Shown here piece by piece: positions 52,194-63,004 of a stretch of DNA of 64,000 nucleotides (within the stretch, counting starts at the first letter, position 1; every line of letters starts with the position of its first letter). The notes beneath the pieces were generated by a model that was not told where the DNA came from, did not search any database, and was given only the letters and a program-made list of their open reading frames with translations. This stretch comes from Pelagerythrobacter marensis (lineage in GTDB: Bacteria; Pseudomonadota; Alphaproteobacteria; Sphingomonadales; Sphingomonadaceae): the NCBI RefSeq assembly GCF_036700095.1, contig NZ_CP144918.1, positions 2,729,001-2,793,000 on the forward strand, in the 5' to 3' direction. A program made the translations under genes and the position numbers.

Positions 52194-53820
52194 CGGCTTC
52201 GAAATCTTTCGGCGGTCCCCCGGGCAGGCCCCACCAGGCGACGACCACGCCGAACGCGACCACTGCCCAAGTGTACCACAGCCCTGCGTAGACATCGCCC
52301 GTTCGCGCGACGATTATCCCCGCGATCAGCGGCAGGAAACCGCCGAGATAGCCGGCCCCGATATGATAGGGGATCGACATCGAGGAATAGCGGATCTGCG
52401 GCGGAAACATCTCGGCCAGCAGCGCGGCCACCGAGCCGTATGTCAGCGCCGACAATCCGCCGAGCACGAGAAGGAGCGCAAGAATGCCGGCGATATTGAC
52501 CAGCGGCGGGGATTGCCGCGCAAAATCGAAACCGTGCCGTTCCAGCGCAGCGATTATGCCGTCCCGCCGCGCGGCGCTGTCGTCGAACCATTCGGGCGCG
52601 ATGGCAATCGGATCGCCCGCAACGGTCAGCGACAGCGTGGCCGCCGGCTCCACCGAATAACGCACGCCGCTGGCAGTCAACGTCTCCAGCACTTTGCCGC
52701 AGTCGGTCTGCTCGCGGTCGAACAGCTCGGCGAAGGGATCGGTCGTGCATTGCGGGCCAGAGACGACGACGGGGTTCTCCCGCGCAGCCTCCGCCAGGCC
52801 GGGGTTGGCAAGCTGGCCCATGCCCCAGAATGTCGGAAACAGCAGGACCAGGGCCAGCAGTGCACCGATCACGATCGGTTTCTTGCGCCCCACGCGGTCG
52901 GACCAGCGCCCGACAACGATATAGAACGACATCGCGATCAGCCCGGCTGCGAACAGGATCAGTTCGACCAGTTGCTCTTCCATCCGCATCGGTCCGCGCA
53001 GGAACGACAGGCCGGAGAAGAAGGCGGTGTACCAGATCGTCGTCAGAACGCCTGTGATCCCGAACAGCGCGACGAAAATCCGCTTCTTGTTGCCGGGATA
53101 GCTGAAGCTTTCGGCGAATGGATTCGCAGCGGTTCTTCCTTCGGCCTTCATCGCCTGAAACACCGGGCTTTCGTTCAGTTTCAGCCGCATCCAGAGCGAG
53201 ATGCCGAGCAGGACGATCGAAAGCAGGAACGGCACGCGCCAGCCCCACTCGACAAAATCGTCTTCCGGAATGATGAAACGGCACGCAAGGACCACTGCAA
53301 TCGACAGCACAAAGCCACCGACAACACTGGCCTGGATGAAACTGGTGTAGAAACCGCGCTTCTCGGGCGGGGCATGTTCGGCCACGTAGATCGCCGCGCC
53401 GCCATATTCTCCGCCCAGCGCAAGACCCTGAAGGATGCGGAAACCGATCACGATGATCGGTGCCGCGAGGCCGATGCTCGCCGCACTGGGAATCATCCCG
53501 ACGCCTGCCGTCGCGATCCCCATCAGGGTCACGGTAATCAGGAACGTGTACTTGCGCCCCCAGCGATCGCCGAGAAAGCCGAACAGGATCGCGCCGAGCG
53601 GACGAAAACCGAAGCCGACCGCGAACCCGGCCCAGACCAGCAGGAGCTGGAGCGTCTCGTTCCCGCTCGGAAAGAACGCCGCGCCGATCAGCCCGGCAAG
53701 CGTTCCGTAGATGAAGAAATCGTACCATTCGAACACCGTGCCCGCCGACGATGCGGCGATGACCAGACGGATTTCTTTCTCGGTCGGCTCCCTGAGCGCC
53801 GGTGCTGCGCTTTCGATCAT
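52186..53820 (-). CDS. MFS transporter of the metabolite:H+ symporter type with a large inserted loop
   Basis: A 544-residue transporter with 12 helices. The start FEWYDFFIYGTLAGLIGAAF, the loop GDRWGRKY and RILQGLALGGEYGGAAIY mark the MHS (proline/shikimate/dicarboxylate-type) family. About 100 hydrophilic residues (around 337-437) are inserted between helices in the second half and contain two Cys (PQCTTD, TDCGK), likely facing the periplasm. The substrate is unknown. GGGAGAGGGACG precedes the ATG at 53820. It lies between the IscU-like gene and alr. Confidence 0.88.
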   Translation of the reverse strand: MIESAAPALREPTEKEIRLVIAASSAGTVFEWYDFFIYGTLAGLIGAAFFPSGNETLQLLLVWAGFAVGFGFRPLGAILFGFLGDRWGRKYTFLITVTLMGIATAGVGMIPSAASIGLAAPIIVIGFRILQGLALGGEYGGAAIYVAEHAPPEKRGFYTSFIQASVVGGFVLSIAVVLACRFIIPEDDFVEWGWRVPFLLSIVLLGISLWMRLKLNESPVFQAMKAEGRTAANPFAESFSYPGNKKRIFVALFGITGVLTTIWYTAFFSGLSFLRGPMRMEEQLVELILFAAGLIAMSFYIVVGRWSDRVGRKKPIVIGALLALVLLFPTFWGMGQLANPGLAEAARENPVVVSGPQCTTDPFAELFDREQTDCGKVLETLTASGVRYSVEPAATLSLTVAGDPIAIAPEWFDDSAARRDGIIAALERHGFDFARQSPPLVNIAGILALLLVLGGLSALTYGSVAALLAEMFPPQIRYSSMSIPYHIGAGYLGGFLPLIAGIIVARTGDVYAGLWYTWAVVAFGVVVAWWGLPGGPPKDFEADA

Positions 53821-53854
53821 GTGGACGTCCCTCTCCCCAAAAGGCTGCCCCGCC

Positions 53855-54292
53855 TTATTCCGCCGCGCTCGCGTTGGAAAGTGCGGCGCGCGCCGCTCTC
53901 CACGGCAGCAGGATCGCTTCGTGCCGTCCGGGGTGTTCGCGCGCCGCGGCGATGGCATCGATTCCCGGCCAGTCCGCGTCCGGTCCGCCGGCGAGCCAGT
54001 CCGCAATCGCGTGCTCGGCGGCAACGACGTCCCCATGGTCCCGGCCCGCCGCACCGGCAGCGAAGACTGCGGCGGCGGCCTGACCGACGGCGCAGGCCGA
54101 TACCTGCATCCCGATCCGTTCGATCGCACCATCGGCGTCGCACGCTAGACCCATAGCGAGCCTGCTGCCGCAAGTACGCGACACCGCCTCCCCCTGGCGC
54201 GGCAGGGTATCGTCCAGCGGGTAATTCGCCAGATCGACCGCGAGGTTCAGAAGCGCAGGCGTATAGAGCCGGCCGGCACCGTTTTCGCTCAT
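53855..54292 (-). CDS. IscU/NifU-like scaffold protein lacking the third cluster cysteine
   Basis: A 145-residue IscU-fold protein. Two of three scaffold Cys are recognisable: RTCGSRLAMG near residue 41 and VSACAVGQAAAAVF near residue 67. At the third position, where IscU/SufU have a Cys in the helix start, this protein reads RHEAILLPWRAA. It may thus not hold a cluster in the normal way and could be a divergent scaffold or carrier. It overlaps the cvpA stop by ATGA. Confidence 0.78.
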   Translation of the reverse strand: MSENGAGRLYTPALLNLAVDLANYPLDDTLPRQGEAVSRTCGSRLAMGLACDADGAIERIGMQVSACAVGQAAAAVFAAGAAGRDHGDVVAAEHAIADWLAGGPDADWPGIDAIAAAREHPGRHEAILLPWRAARAALSNASAAE

Positions 54293-54810
54293 TGCGATGT
54301 CGCGGCGCCGTTGCGCAGGGCCTGCCGCCGTTCGTGGACGATTTCGACCAGAGCGTCGCTACCCGCATTGACGAGGCGATATGTCCTGGCGCCGCTTATC
54401 CAGTCGGGGCGTCCCGCCGCGCCCCAGATCGTATCGTACCCCAGGACCAGCAGGGAAAAGGCCAGGACCACGATGATCGCGCCCTTGATCGCACCGAACC
54501 CGAACCCGAGCACGCGGTCTATCGGGCCGAGGAGCGAATTGCGCGAAACCCGGCCAGCACGGCCGGCGATCAGCTTCATCGCGGCATAGGGTATGAGCAG
54601 CAGGAGCGTGAACGCGAGGACCGCAGCGCCGGTCTCGCTGCCGACATAAGGCTCGATCGCCTGATAGAGCGGCGTGTGCAGCGCACGGATCGCGAAGAGC
54701 GCGAGGATCCACGCGGCAAGCGACAGGATTTCCTGCACGAAGCCGCGCATGAAACCGCCGACCGCGGCCACGCCGACGATGATCAGCACGATGATGTCGA
54801 AGACGGTCAT
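54289..54810 (-). CDS. cvpA: CvpA-family inner-membrane protein
   Basis: A 173-residue protein with four hydrophobic helices (TVFDIIVLIIVGVAAVGGFM, EILSLAAWILALFAIRAL, AAVLAFTLLLLIPYAAMKL, GAIKGAIIVVLAFSLLVLG) and the conserved RGFVQEILSLAAW and LLGPIDRVLGFGFGAIKG. CvpA is needed for colicin V production in E. coli and has been linked to envelope homeostasis; its mechanism is unclear. It follows radA by 13 bases. Confidence 0.9.
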   Translation of the reverse strand: MTVFDIIVLIIVGVAAVGGFMRGFVQEILSLAAWILALFAIRALHTPLYQAIEPYVGSETGAAVLAFTLLLLIPYAAMKLIAGRAGRVSRNSLLGPIDRVLGFGFGAIKGAIIVVLAFSLLVLGYDTIWGAAGRPDWISGARTYRLVNAGSDALVEIVHERRQALRNGAATSQ

Positions 54811-54823
54811 GGAACGCGCAAAA

Positions 54824-56200
54824 TTAGGTGTTCGCCACGATGCGGTCAACGAGATTGGCGAGCTGGCCGATTTCGCGATAGTCCAGCGATCCGCGTTGCC
54901 CGGCTTTCGCGGTGTCGTCGGCGGGTCCGAACCCGCGATCGAATCCCAGCTTGGCCGCTTCGCGCAGCCGCAACGAACAGTGCGCGACGGGCCGGATCTC
55001 GCCGGCCAGCGAGACTTCCCCGAACCATACGCTTTTGCCAGGCAGCGGCCGATCGGCAAGCGCCGAAACGAGCGCGGCGGCGACGGCCAGATCGGCCGCG
55101 GGATCGGTCAGGCGATAGCCGCCCGCCACATTGAGATAGACTTCGGCCGAGCTGAAGTTGAGCCCGCAGCGCGCCTCCAGCACGGCGAGGAGCATGGCGA
55201 GCCGGCCATTGTCCCAACCGACCACCGCACGTCGCGGCGTGGCGCCGCTTTGCAACCGCACGATCAGGGCCTGGACTTCGACCAGCACGGGTCGCGTGCC
55301 TTCCAGCGCGGGGAAAACCGCGCTGCCCGCGAGCGGCTCGTCCCGGCCGGAAAGGAACAGCATCGAGGGGTTGGAAACTTCCTCCAGCCCCCGCCCGGCC
55401 ATCGCAAAAACCCCGATCTCGTCGACCGGGCCGAAGCGGTTCTTGAGGCTGCGCAGGATACGATACTGATGGCTCCGCTCCCCCTCGAAGCTCATCACCA
55501 CGTCGACCATGTGTTCGAGCACGCGCGGACCGGCGATATTGCCGTCTTTCGTTACGTGGCCGACCAGGACAAGAGCGACGCCGTTTTCCTTGGCGTAGCG
55601 GATCAGCTCGAATGCGCAGCCGCGCACCTGGCTGACAGTGCCGGGCGCGCCTTCGATCGTGTCGGAATACATCGTCTGGATCGAATCGATCACCAGCAGG
55701 GTGGGCGGGGCCATGGTGTGCAGAGTGGTCAGAATATCGCGCACCGAAGTCGCAGCGGCGAGGCGTATCGGTGCATCAGCCAGACCCAGGCGCGCGGCGC
55801 GCAGCCGCACTTGCCCCGCGGCCTCTTCTCCGCTGACATAAACCGTGTCCCCTCCTCCGCCGGCGATTTTCGCTGCGGCCTGGAGCAGCAGGGTTGATTT
55901 GCCGATCCCGGGATCGCCGCCCATCAGGATTGCCGATCCGGGGACCAGCCCGCCGCCCAGCGCGCGGTCGAACTCGGCGAGGCCGGTCGAGCGTCGCGAC
56001 AACACTTCGCCGGGGGTGTCGAGCGGTTCGAAGACCACGGCGCGGCCCCCGCTCGACAAGTCGTGCTTCTGCGAAAACACGGTGGCCGGCGCGTCTTCCG
56101 CGAGCGTGTTCCATTCCGCACAATCGGGGCACTGCCCCTGCCAGCGGTGCGACACCGACCCACAGGCCTGACAGACGTAGCGCTTCTTCGATTTTGCCAT
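54824..56200 (-). CDS. radA: DNA repair protein RadA (Sms)
   Basis: A 458-residue RecA-like helicase that promotes branch migration in recombination. The N-terminal zinc finger YVCQACGSVSHRW...CPDC, Walker A MGGDPGIGKST, the RadA signature SLKNRFGPVDE and a C-terminal Lon-like domain (LNVAGGYRLTDPAADLAVAA) are all present. The ATG at 56200 gives the normal N-terminus. It starts the leftward run radA-cvpA-iscU-like-MFS-alr. Confidence 0.96.
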   Translation of the reverse strand: MAKSKKRYVCQACGSVSHRWQGQCPDCAEWNTLAEDAPATVFSQKHDLSSGGRAVVFEPLDTPGEVLSRRSTGLAEFDRALGGGLVPGSAILMGGDPGIGKSTLLLQAAAKIAGGGGDTVYVSGEEAAGQVRLRAARLGLADAPIRLAAATSVRDILTTLHTMAPPTLLVIDSIQTMYSDTIEGAPGTVSQVRGCAFELIRYAKENGVALVLVGHVTKDGNIAGPRVLEHMVDVVMSFEGERSHQYRILRSLKNRFGPVDEIGVFAMAGRGLEEVSNPSMLFLSGRDEPLAGSAVFPALEGTRPVLVEVQALIVRLQSGATPRRAVVGWDNGRLAMLLAVLEARCGLNFSSAEVYLNVAGGYRLTDPAADLAVAAALVSALADRPLPGKSVWFGEVSLAGEIRPVAHCSLRLREAAKLGFDRGFGPADDTAKAGQRGSLDYREIGQLANLVDRIVANT

Positions 56201-56271
56201 GCGAAGGCGATAAACGGAACATTTAAGGAACGCAATTGCCAAGCACGCAAATGCCCGGCACAAGGCGCGCG

Positions 56272-58578
56272 ATGCGGCAGAAGGAACTGAGGATAGCCCT
56301 CGTCTGCTACGGCGGGGTAAGCCTCGCCGTTTACATGCACGGCGTGACCAAGGAGCTGTGGAAGCTCGCCAGCGCGAGCCGCGCCTTTCATGCCGGCGAA
56401 GCACCGGCCGAAGGCGTTCAGGGCGTCTATCGCGAGCTGCTGGAGACGATTGGCGAGGATCATGCGCTCAAGCTGCGCGTTCTGCCCGACATTCTCGCAG
56501 GCGCCAGCGCGGGCGGGATCAACGCGGTGTTCCTGGCCCAGGCGATCCATTCCGGCCGGTCGCTGGAGCCGCTGACCGAACTCTGGCTGTCGACCGCCGA
56601 CGTCGAACGGCTGGTCGATCCCGATGCCGAGCCTGTCTGGCGCTTTGCCAAGTACTGGGCGCAGCCGATAGCCTGGTGGCTGCTCAAGCGTCCGGGGAAC
56701 GCGGTGTCGGAAAGCGTCGCGCCCGAAACCCAGGCCGAAGTGCGGCGCAAGGTGTCGCAGTTCATTCGCGGCAGATGGTTCGAACCACCCTTTTCCGGCA
56801 TCGGCTTTTCGCGCCTGCTGTTCGACGCCTTCGCGGCGATGGCGCAGGGGCCGTGCGGCAAGCCGTTGCTGCCGGCCAATCACCCGATCGACCTGATGGT
56901 CACCGCAACCGATTTTCGCGGACATCTGGAGCTGCTGCGGCTCAACAGCCCGCCGGTCGTGGAGGAAAGCGAACACCGCCTTCCCATCGCTTTCGCTGCG
57001 CCAACGCCGGCCCGTGGCGGGCACGACTTGGCCGATCCGCTCGAACTCACATTCGCAGCCCGCGCCACCGCGAGTTTCCCCGGTGCCTTCCCCCCGTTGC
57101 GGCTGGACGAGATCGATCGGCTGGCGCGCGAACGCGAAGTCGAATGGAGCGGGCGGCAGCGCTTTCTCGAACGAGTCATGCCGGTCAATACGCGGCAGGG
57201 CTCGGTCGAGGGCATTTCGCTGATCGACGGCTCGGTGCTGGTCAACAAGCCGTTCGAGGGCGCGATAGAGGCACTGCGCGGCCGCCCGGCCCAGCGCGAG
57301 GTCGACCGGCGGTTCGTCTACATCGACCCCCGCCCCGATCGCACGCAAGCCCTTCGCGACCGCGACGACGAACCGGTCGGGTTCTTCGGCGTCATCCTGG
57401 GTTCGCTTTCGACGATCCCGCGCGAACAGCCGATACGCGACAATCTGGAAATTCTGGAACGGCAATCGCACGAGGCGGAGCGGCGCCAGGCGATGATTGC
57501 CGCCCTGCGGCCCGATGTCGAGGCGGCGGTCGAAAAGCTGTTCGGCATGACGCTGTTTCTCGACCGGCCCACGCCGAAGCGGCTCCATGCCTGGCGGGCC
57601 AAGGCGCAGCAGGCGGCCGCCGAACGGGCCGGCTATGCGTTCCAGTCGTATGCCCAGGCCAAGTTCACCGGGATCGTGGAGGATCTGGCGGAACTCGTGT
57701 TCGACGCCGCACCGGAACTGGAGGTTCCCGATGCCCGGCCGATCGCGCTGCATCTGCGCAGCGCCCTCGCCACGCAGGGGCTCGATCGCCTCTCGTCGCC
57801 TTCGGGAGGCGCCAGTTCGGAGGCGATCGCTTTCTTCCGGGCTCACGACGTCGGCTTCCGCGTCCGCCGCCTGCGGCTGCTCGCCCGGCGACTATCGCGC
57901 GAGTGGGATGCGGATCCCGACATTCCCAGCGCGGCCGTGGAAGAAGCGCGCGAGGCGATCTACGCCATCCTCGCGCTCTATTTCGATCGGGAGAATGTCG
58001 GCAACCTCGGGCCGGACTTCGCGTCGATCGCGGCCAGGGTCATGACCGATCCCGTCGCTGTGATCGACGCACTTGCCGAACGGCGGTTGTTGCCGGAATT
58101 CGATGAAACCGCGGAACGGATGCTGGCCGAGGCGCTGGAACGGATGCCCAAGAACCTGCGGCGCCTGATGTTGCTGACTTACCTGGGCTTTCCGTTCTAC
58201 GACGCGGCGACGCTGCCGCTCGTGCGCGAAGATGCGCTGATGGAATTCGACCCGATCAAAGTGGACCGGATCAGCCCCGACGATGCCCGCTCGATTCGCG
58301 AAGGCGGCACGCGCGCGACGCTCCGCGGGATCGAGTTCTACAATTTCGGCGCTTTCTTCAGCCGGGCCTACCGCGAAAACGATTACCTGTGGGGGCGCCT
58401 CCACGGGGCCGAGCGAATGATCGACCTGGTGTGCTCGACAATCGACGGCAGTTCGAAGCTCGATCCTGCGGCCTTCAAGCGCAGGATATTCCTCGCCATC
58501 CTGGACGAAGAGAGCGCGCGCCTGCGTGCGGACCCCGGCCTGCTGGAACGGATCAGGAGCGAAGTGCTGAGCAATTAG
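56272..58578 (+). CDS. Large patatin-like phospholipase-family protein
   Basis: A protein of about 768 residues with an N-terminal patatin domain. The first strand reads RIALVCYGGVSLAVYMHG (oxyanion GG), the nucleophile elbow is [11 protein letters not shown] (GxSxG), and the dyad Asp is in LIDGSVLVNKP. The remaining 400 residues are helical and specific to a patatin-related family seen in alphaproteobacteria and actinobacteria. It has no signal peptide, so it is probably cytoplasmic or peripherally membrane-bound, with lipid acyl hydrolase activity inferred. The ATG at 56272 follows AAGG; starts at 56251 (ATG) and 56236 (TTG) are possible. Confidence 0.87.
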   Translation: MRQKELRIALVCYGGVSLAVYMHGVTKELWKLASASRAFHAGEAPAEGVQGVYRELLETIGEDHALKLRVLPDILAGASAGGINAVFLAQAIHSGRSLEPLTELWLSTADVERLVDPDAEPVWRFAKYWAQPIAWWLLKRPGNAVSESVAPETQAEVRRKVSQFIRGRWFEPPFSGIGFSRLLFDAFAAMAQGPCGKPLLPANHPIDLMVTATDFRGHLELLRLNSPPVVEESEHRLPIAFAAPTPARGGHDLADPLELTFAARATASFPGAFPPLRLDEIDRLAREREVEWSGRQRFLERVMPVNTRQGSVEGISLIDGSVLVNKPFEGAIEALRGRPAQREVDRRFVYIDPRPDRTQALRDRDDEPVGFFGVILGSLSTIPREQPIRDNLEILERQSHEAERRQAMIAALRPDVEAAVEKLFGMTLFLDRPTPKRLHAWRAKAQQAAAERAGYAFQSYAQAKFTGIVEDLAELVFDAAPELEVPDARPIALHLRSALATQGLDRLSSPSGGASSEAIAFFRAHDVGFRVRRLRLLARRLSREWDADPDIPSAAVEEAREAIYAILALYFDRENVGNLGPDFASIAARVMTDPVAVIDALAERRLLPEFDETAERMLAEALERMPKNLRRLMLLTYLGFPFYDAATLPLVREDALMEFDPIKVDRISPDDARSIREGGTRATLRGIEFYNFGAFFSRAYRENDYLWGRLHGAERMIDLVCSTIDGSSKLDPAAFKRRIFLAILDEESARLRADPGLLERIRSEVLSN

Positions 58579-58640
58579 AGGCGTTTTCATCGGGCCGGTG
58601 CCGGCCGGTGCCGCTTCAGCCTTGCCAAGAAAAAGCGATT

Positions 58641-59762
58641 CTAGGCCCCGAAAGCACTTTTCAGCTTTTCGAAGAATCCGCGGCATTCCGGGCATTCGTC
58701 GCCGGTCTCGGTTTCGCGGAACTGCTCGAGGATCGCCTTCTGCTCCTTGCTGAGCCTGGTCGGCGTTTCGACCACGATTTCGACCACCAGATCGCCGCGG
58801 CCGCGGCCCTGGAGCACGGGCATCCCGGCACCGCGCACACGCAACTGCCGGCCCGATTGAATGCCGGCGGGGATATCGACCACGTTGGTCTTGCCGGCGA
58901 GATCGGGGATTTCGACCTTGCCGCCGAGAGCGGCGGTCGTGAAACTGACCGGCACCCGGCTGAGCAACGTGGTGCCTTCGCGCTGGAAGACGACGTGGGG
59001 GCGCACGTGAACGAAGATATACAGGTCGCCCGGCGGCGCGCCGCGCGGCCCGGCCTCCCCCTTGCCCGACAGCCGAATGCGCGTGCCGGTGTCGACGCCG
59101 GGGGGAATTTCCACGTCGATCGTCTGCGGACGGTCGATCCGCCCTTCGCCGCCGCAATCGCGGCACGGGCTGACCAGGACTTCGCCGCGGCCGTGGCAAT
59201 TGGGACAGGGCCGTTCGACCACGAAGAAACCCTGCTTCGCGCGCACTTTGCCGTAACCGTTGCACAAGTTGCAGCCGCGTGTGCTGGTCCCCGGCGCGGC
59301 GCCGGTGCCGTGGCAGGTGTCGCAATTCTGCGACACCTCGATCTCGATCTGGCTCGTCTTGCCGTGAAACGCGTCTTCGAGCCCGATTTCCATGTCGTAA
59401 CGCAGATCGGCGCCGCGGCGCGCCTGCTGCCGCCCGGCGGCACCGCCGAACGCGCTGCCGAAGATGGTTTCGAAAATGTCGCCGAGATCGGCGAAGTCCG
59501 CGCCCGGATGGCCGCCGCCGCTCATGCCCTGCTGGAAGGCCGCATGGCCATAGCGATCGTAGGCCGCCCGCTTCTGCGGGTCCTTGAGACAATCGTAGGC
59601 GGCGCTGATCGCCTTGAACTTGGCCTCGTTCTCCTTGCACCCGGCATTGCGGTCCGGGTGATACTTCATCGCCAGCTTGCGATAGGCGGACTTGATCGTC
59701 GCACTATCCGCGTCGCGGCTGACCCCGAGCAGTTCGTAGAAATCGATTTCGGTTGCCGACAT
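58641..59762 (-). CDS. dnaJ: Chaperone DnaJ
   Basis: A 373-residue co-chaperone of DnaK. The J domain has the HPD motif (KYHPDRNAGCKE), followed by a Gly-rich region, four CxxCxGxG zinc repeats (CDTCHGTG, CNLCNGYG, CPNCHGRG, CRDCGGEG) and C-terminal substrate-binding domains. It follows dnaK by 78 bp and probably shares its heat-shock promoter. It converges with the patatin gene. Confidence 0.97.
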   Translation of the reverse strand: MSATEIDFYELLGVSRDADSATIKSAYRKLAMKYHPDRNAGCKENEAKFKAISAAYDCLKDPQKRAAYDRYGHAAFQQGMSGGGHPGADFADLGDIFETIFGSAFGGAAGRQQARRGADLRYDMEIGLEDAFHGKTSQIEIEVSQNCDTCHGTGAAPGTSTRGCNLCNGYGKVRAKQGFFVVERPCPNCHGRGEVLVSPCRDCGGEGRIDRPQTIDVEIPPGVDTGTRIRLSGKGEAGPRGAPPGDLYIFVHVRPHVVFQREGTTLLSRVPVSFTTAALGGKVEIPDLAGKTNVVDIPAGIQSGRQLRVRGAGMPVLQGRGRGDLVVEIVVETPTRLSKEQKAILEQFRETETGDECPECRGFFEKLKSAFGA

Positions 59763-59840
59763 GGTGTCCCCGTCCCGTGAATAACTAGGCGCCGCCGGGG
59801 CGGTGCGCTCCGGCGGCGGCCTGTTCGTTCATCGGACGTC

Positions 59841-61766
<1,926 letters not shown>

Positions 61767-61858
61767 GGTTTCCCTATTCCACTTTCTACGCGTTGGACGC
61801 CGCGCAATGCGCTTCCCGAAGTCCGGCAAAGCAACTCGGCGGCTCGATTACGAGGGCG

Positions 61859-61886
61859 ATATAGGTGCGGTTTTGGTTGGCACAAG
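61859..61886 (-). promoter_or_regulatory. RpoH (sigma32)-type heat-shock promoter for dnaKJ
   Basis: On the minus strand, CTTG (61886-61883), a 17-base spacer, then CCTATAT (61865-61859). This fits the alphaproteobacterial heat-shock pattern CTTG-N17-CYTATNT. It points towards dnaK, leaving a leader of roughly 85 bases. Confidence 0.8.
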
Positions 61887-61934
61887 GGAGCGGCGCGGCT
61901 AGCTTCCCGATATGTTCCGAGGGGAGAAACTGCC

Positions 61935-62417
61935 GTGAAATCATCCGTTCTTGCCGCCGCGCTCCTGTCAGCCGCCACGCTGGGCCTCGCCGCTTGCGGC
62001 GACAGGGCGGCCGAACAACCCGCCGAAGCGCCCGAAGGCGTGCCGGGCCTGACGATCACGAATGCGCGCATGGTGCTGGCCCCGGTGGAGGGCAATCCCG
62101 CCGCGGTCTACTTCGATCTCGCTTACGACGGCGACCGCAACGTGGCGCTCAACCGCGCGCATGTGGAAGGCGCTGCAAGCGCTTCGCTTCACGAATACGG
62201 CGAGTGGAACCGCCAGGTTCAGATGCAGGAAATGCTGCCTCTCGTCCTGACCAAAGGCGACAGGGTATCGTTCGAGCCGGGCGGCAAGCATGTCATGGCG
62301 ACCGACGTCTCGCCCGAACTCCAGCCGGGCGGCACGACCGAAGTGACGCTGACCGTGTCGGGCGGCGACAAGACCACGTTCGAAGCGGAAATCCGCGGCC
62401 CCGGGGAAGAGCGCTGA
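61935..62417 (+). CDS. PCuAC-type periplasmic copper chaperone (lipoprotein)
   Basis: A 160-residue protein with a GTG start and GAGGGGAG upstream. The N-terminus has a lipobox-like LGLAACGD, predicting membrane anchoring. The copper(I) site H-x10-M-x21-H-x-M is exact: His in HEYGEWN, Met in QVQMQEM, then GKHVM. PCuAC proteins deliver copper to the CuA or CuB centre of haem-copper oxidases. It is divergent from dnaK, and its TGA overlaps the start of the HExxH gene (CTGA). Confidence 0.92.
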   Translation: MKSSVLAAALLSAATLGLAACGDRAAEQPAEAPEGVPGLTITNARMVLAPVEGNPAAVYFDLAYDGDRNVALNRAHVEGAASASLHEYGEWNRQVQMQEMLPLVLTKGDRVSFEPGGKHVMATDVSPELQPGGTTEVTLTVSGGDKTTFEAEIRGPGEER

Positions 62418-62929
62418 ACGAAGCGAAGGCCGTTTCCGTTGCCGTTCCGGCGTGTCCGGCCGGCGGCGAACGGCCGCTGACCCCGGGCGAGATCGCCCTC
62501 GCCCGCAGCGTCTTCGGCGATGCGATCGATTACGATCGTGTGACGATCCGCCGCCGCAAATTCTTTCCCTTCCAACCGCGCCGGATAACCATGGCGCCGC
62601 GCGGGCACCTCCACTTTCACCCGAAGGGAGAGGCCTACTGCGACGATTTCTCGCAGGTCTCGGTTATCCGACAGGGGCTCTTCATTCACGAGATGGTGCA
62701 TGTCTGGCAGGCCCAGACGCGGGGCAGCTGGTGGCTGGTGTTTCGCCGAATGCCCTGGGCGCGTTACGACTACAGCCTCAAGCCCGGATGGCCGCTCCAC
62801 CGCTACGGGATCGAGCAACAGGCGGAGATCGTGAAACACGCCTTCTGGCTGCGCAACGGCGTGGCGGTTGCGGGGGTGTCGGACGCGGCTGCATACGATC
62901 TGCTGGTGCGCTTTCCGGGTGCCTCTTGA
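62414..62929 (+). CDS. HExxH-containing protein (vgr-related type), apparent CTG start
   Basis: About 171 residues if started at the CTG overlapping the copper-chaperone stop (CTGA). The conserved part begins PLTPGEIALARSVFGDAID, followed by RITMAPRGHLHFHP, the zinc-peptidase-like motif FIHEMVHVWQ and YGIEQQAEIV, where a Glu may be the third ligand. No ATG, GTG or TTG occurs before the conserved part; the GTG at 62540 and ATG at 62590 would cut into it. GGGGAAG lies just upstream of the CTG. Proteins like this are often labelled vgr-related; function is unknown. Confidence 0.75.
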   Translation: MNEAKAVSVAVPACPAGGERPLTPGEIALARSVFGDAIDYDRVTIRRRKFFPFQPRRITMAPRGHLHFHPKGEAYCDDFSQVSVIRQGLFIHEMVHVWQAQTRGSWWLVFRRMPWARYDYSLKPGWPLHRYGIEQQAEIVKHAFWLRNGVAVAGVSDAAAYDLLVRFPGAS

Positions 62930-62931
62930 GA

Positions 62932-62942
62932 GAAACGGTTTC
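62932..62942. promoter_or_regulatory. Short palindrome upstream of the IDO-like gene
   Basis: GAAAC-G-GTTTC is a perfect 5-bp inverted repeat with one central base, 63 bases before the start of the haem dioxygenase-like gene. It might be an operator, but at this size chance occurrence is likely. Confidence 0.25.
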
Positions 62943-63004
62943 AACCGATACCATTTGACCCATGACCGGGCGGCCCAACCCGCGCCCGGCATGCAGGTTC
63001 AAAC

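Noticed and set aside
58579-58640. A hairpin (GGCCGG-TG-CCGGCC) between the patatin and dnaJ stops as a bidirectional terminator.
   Set aside because: The loop is too small as written and there is no T-run on either side; GC-rich sequence forms such repeats by chance.
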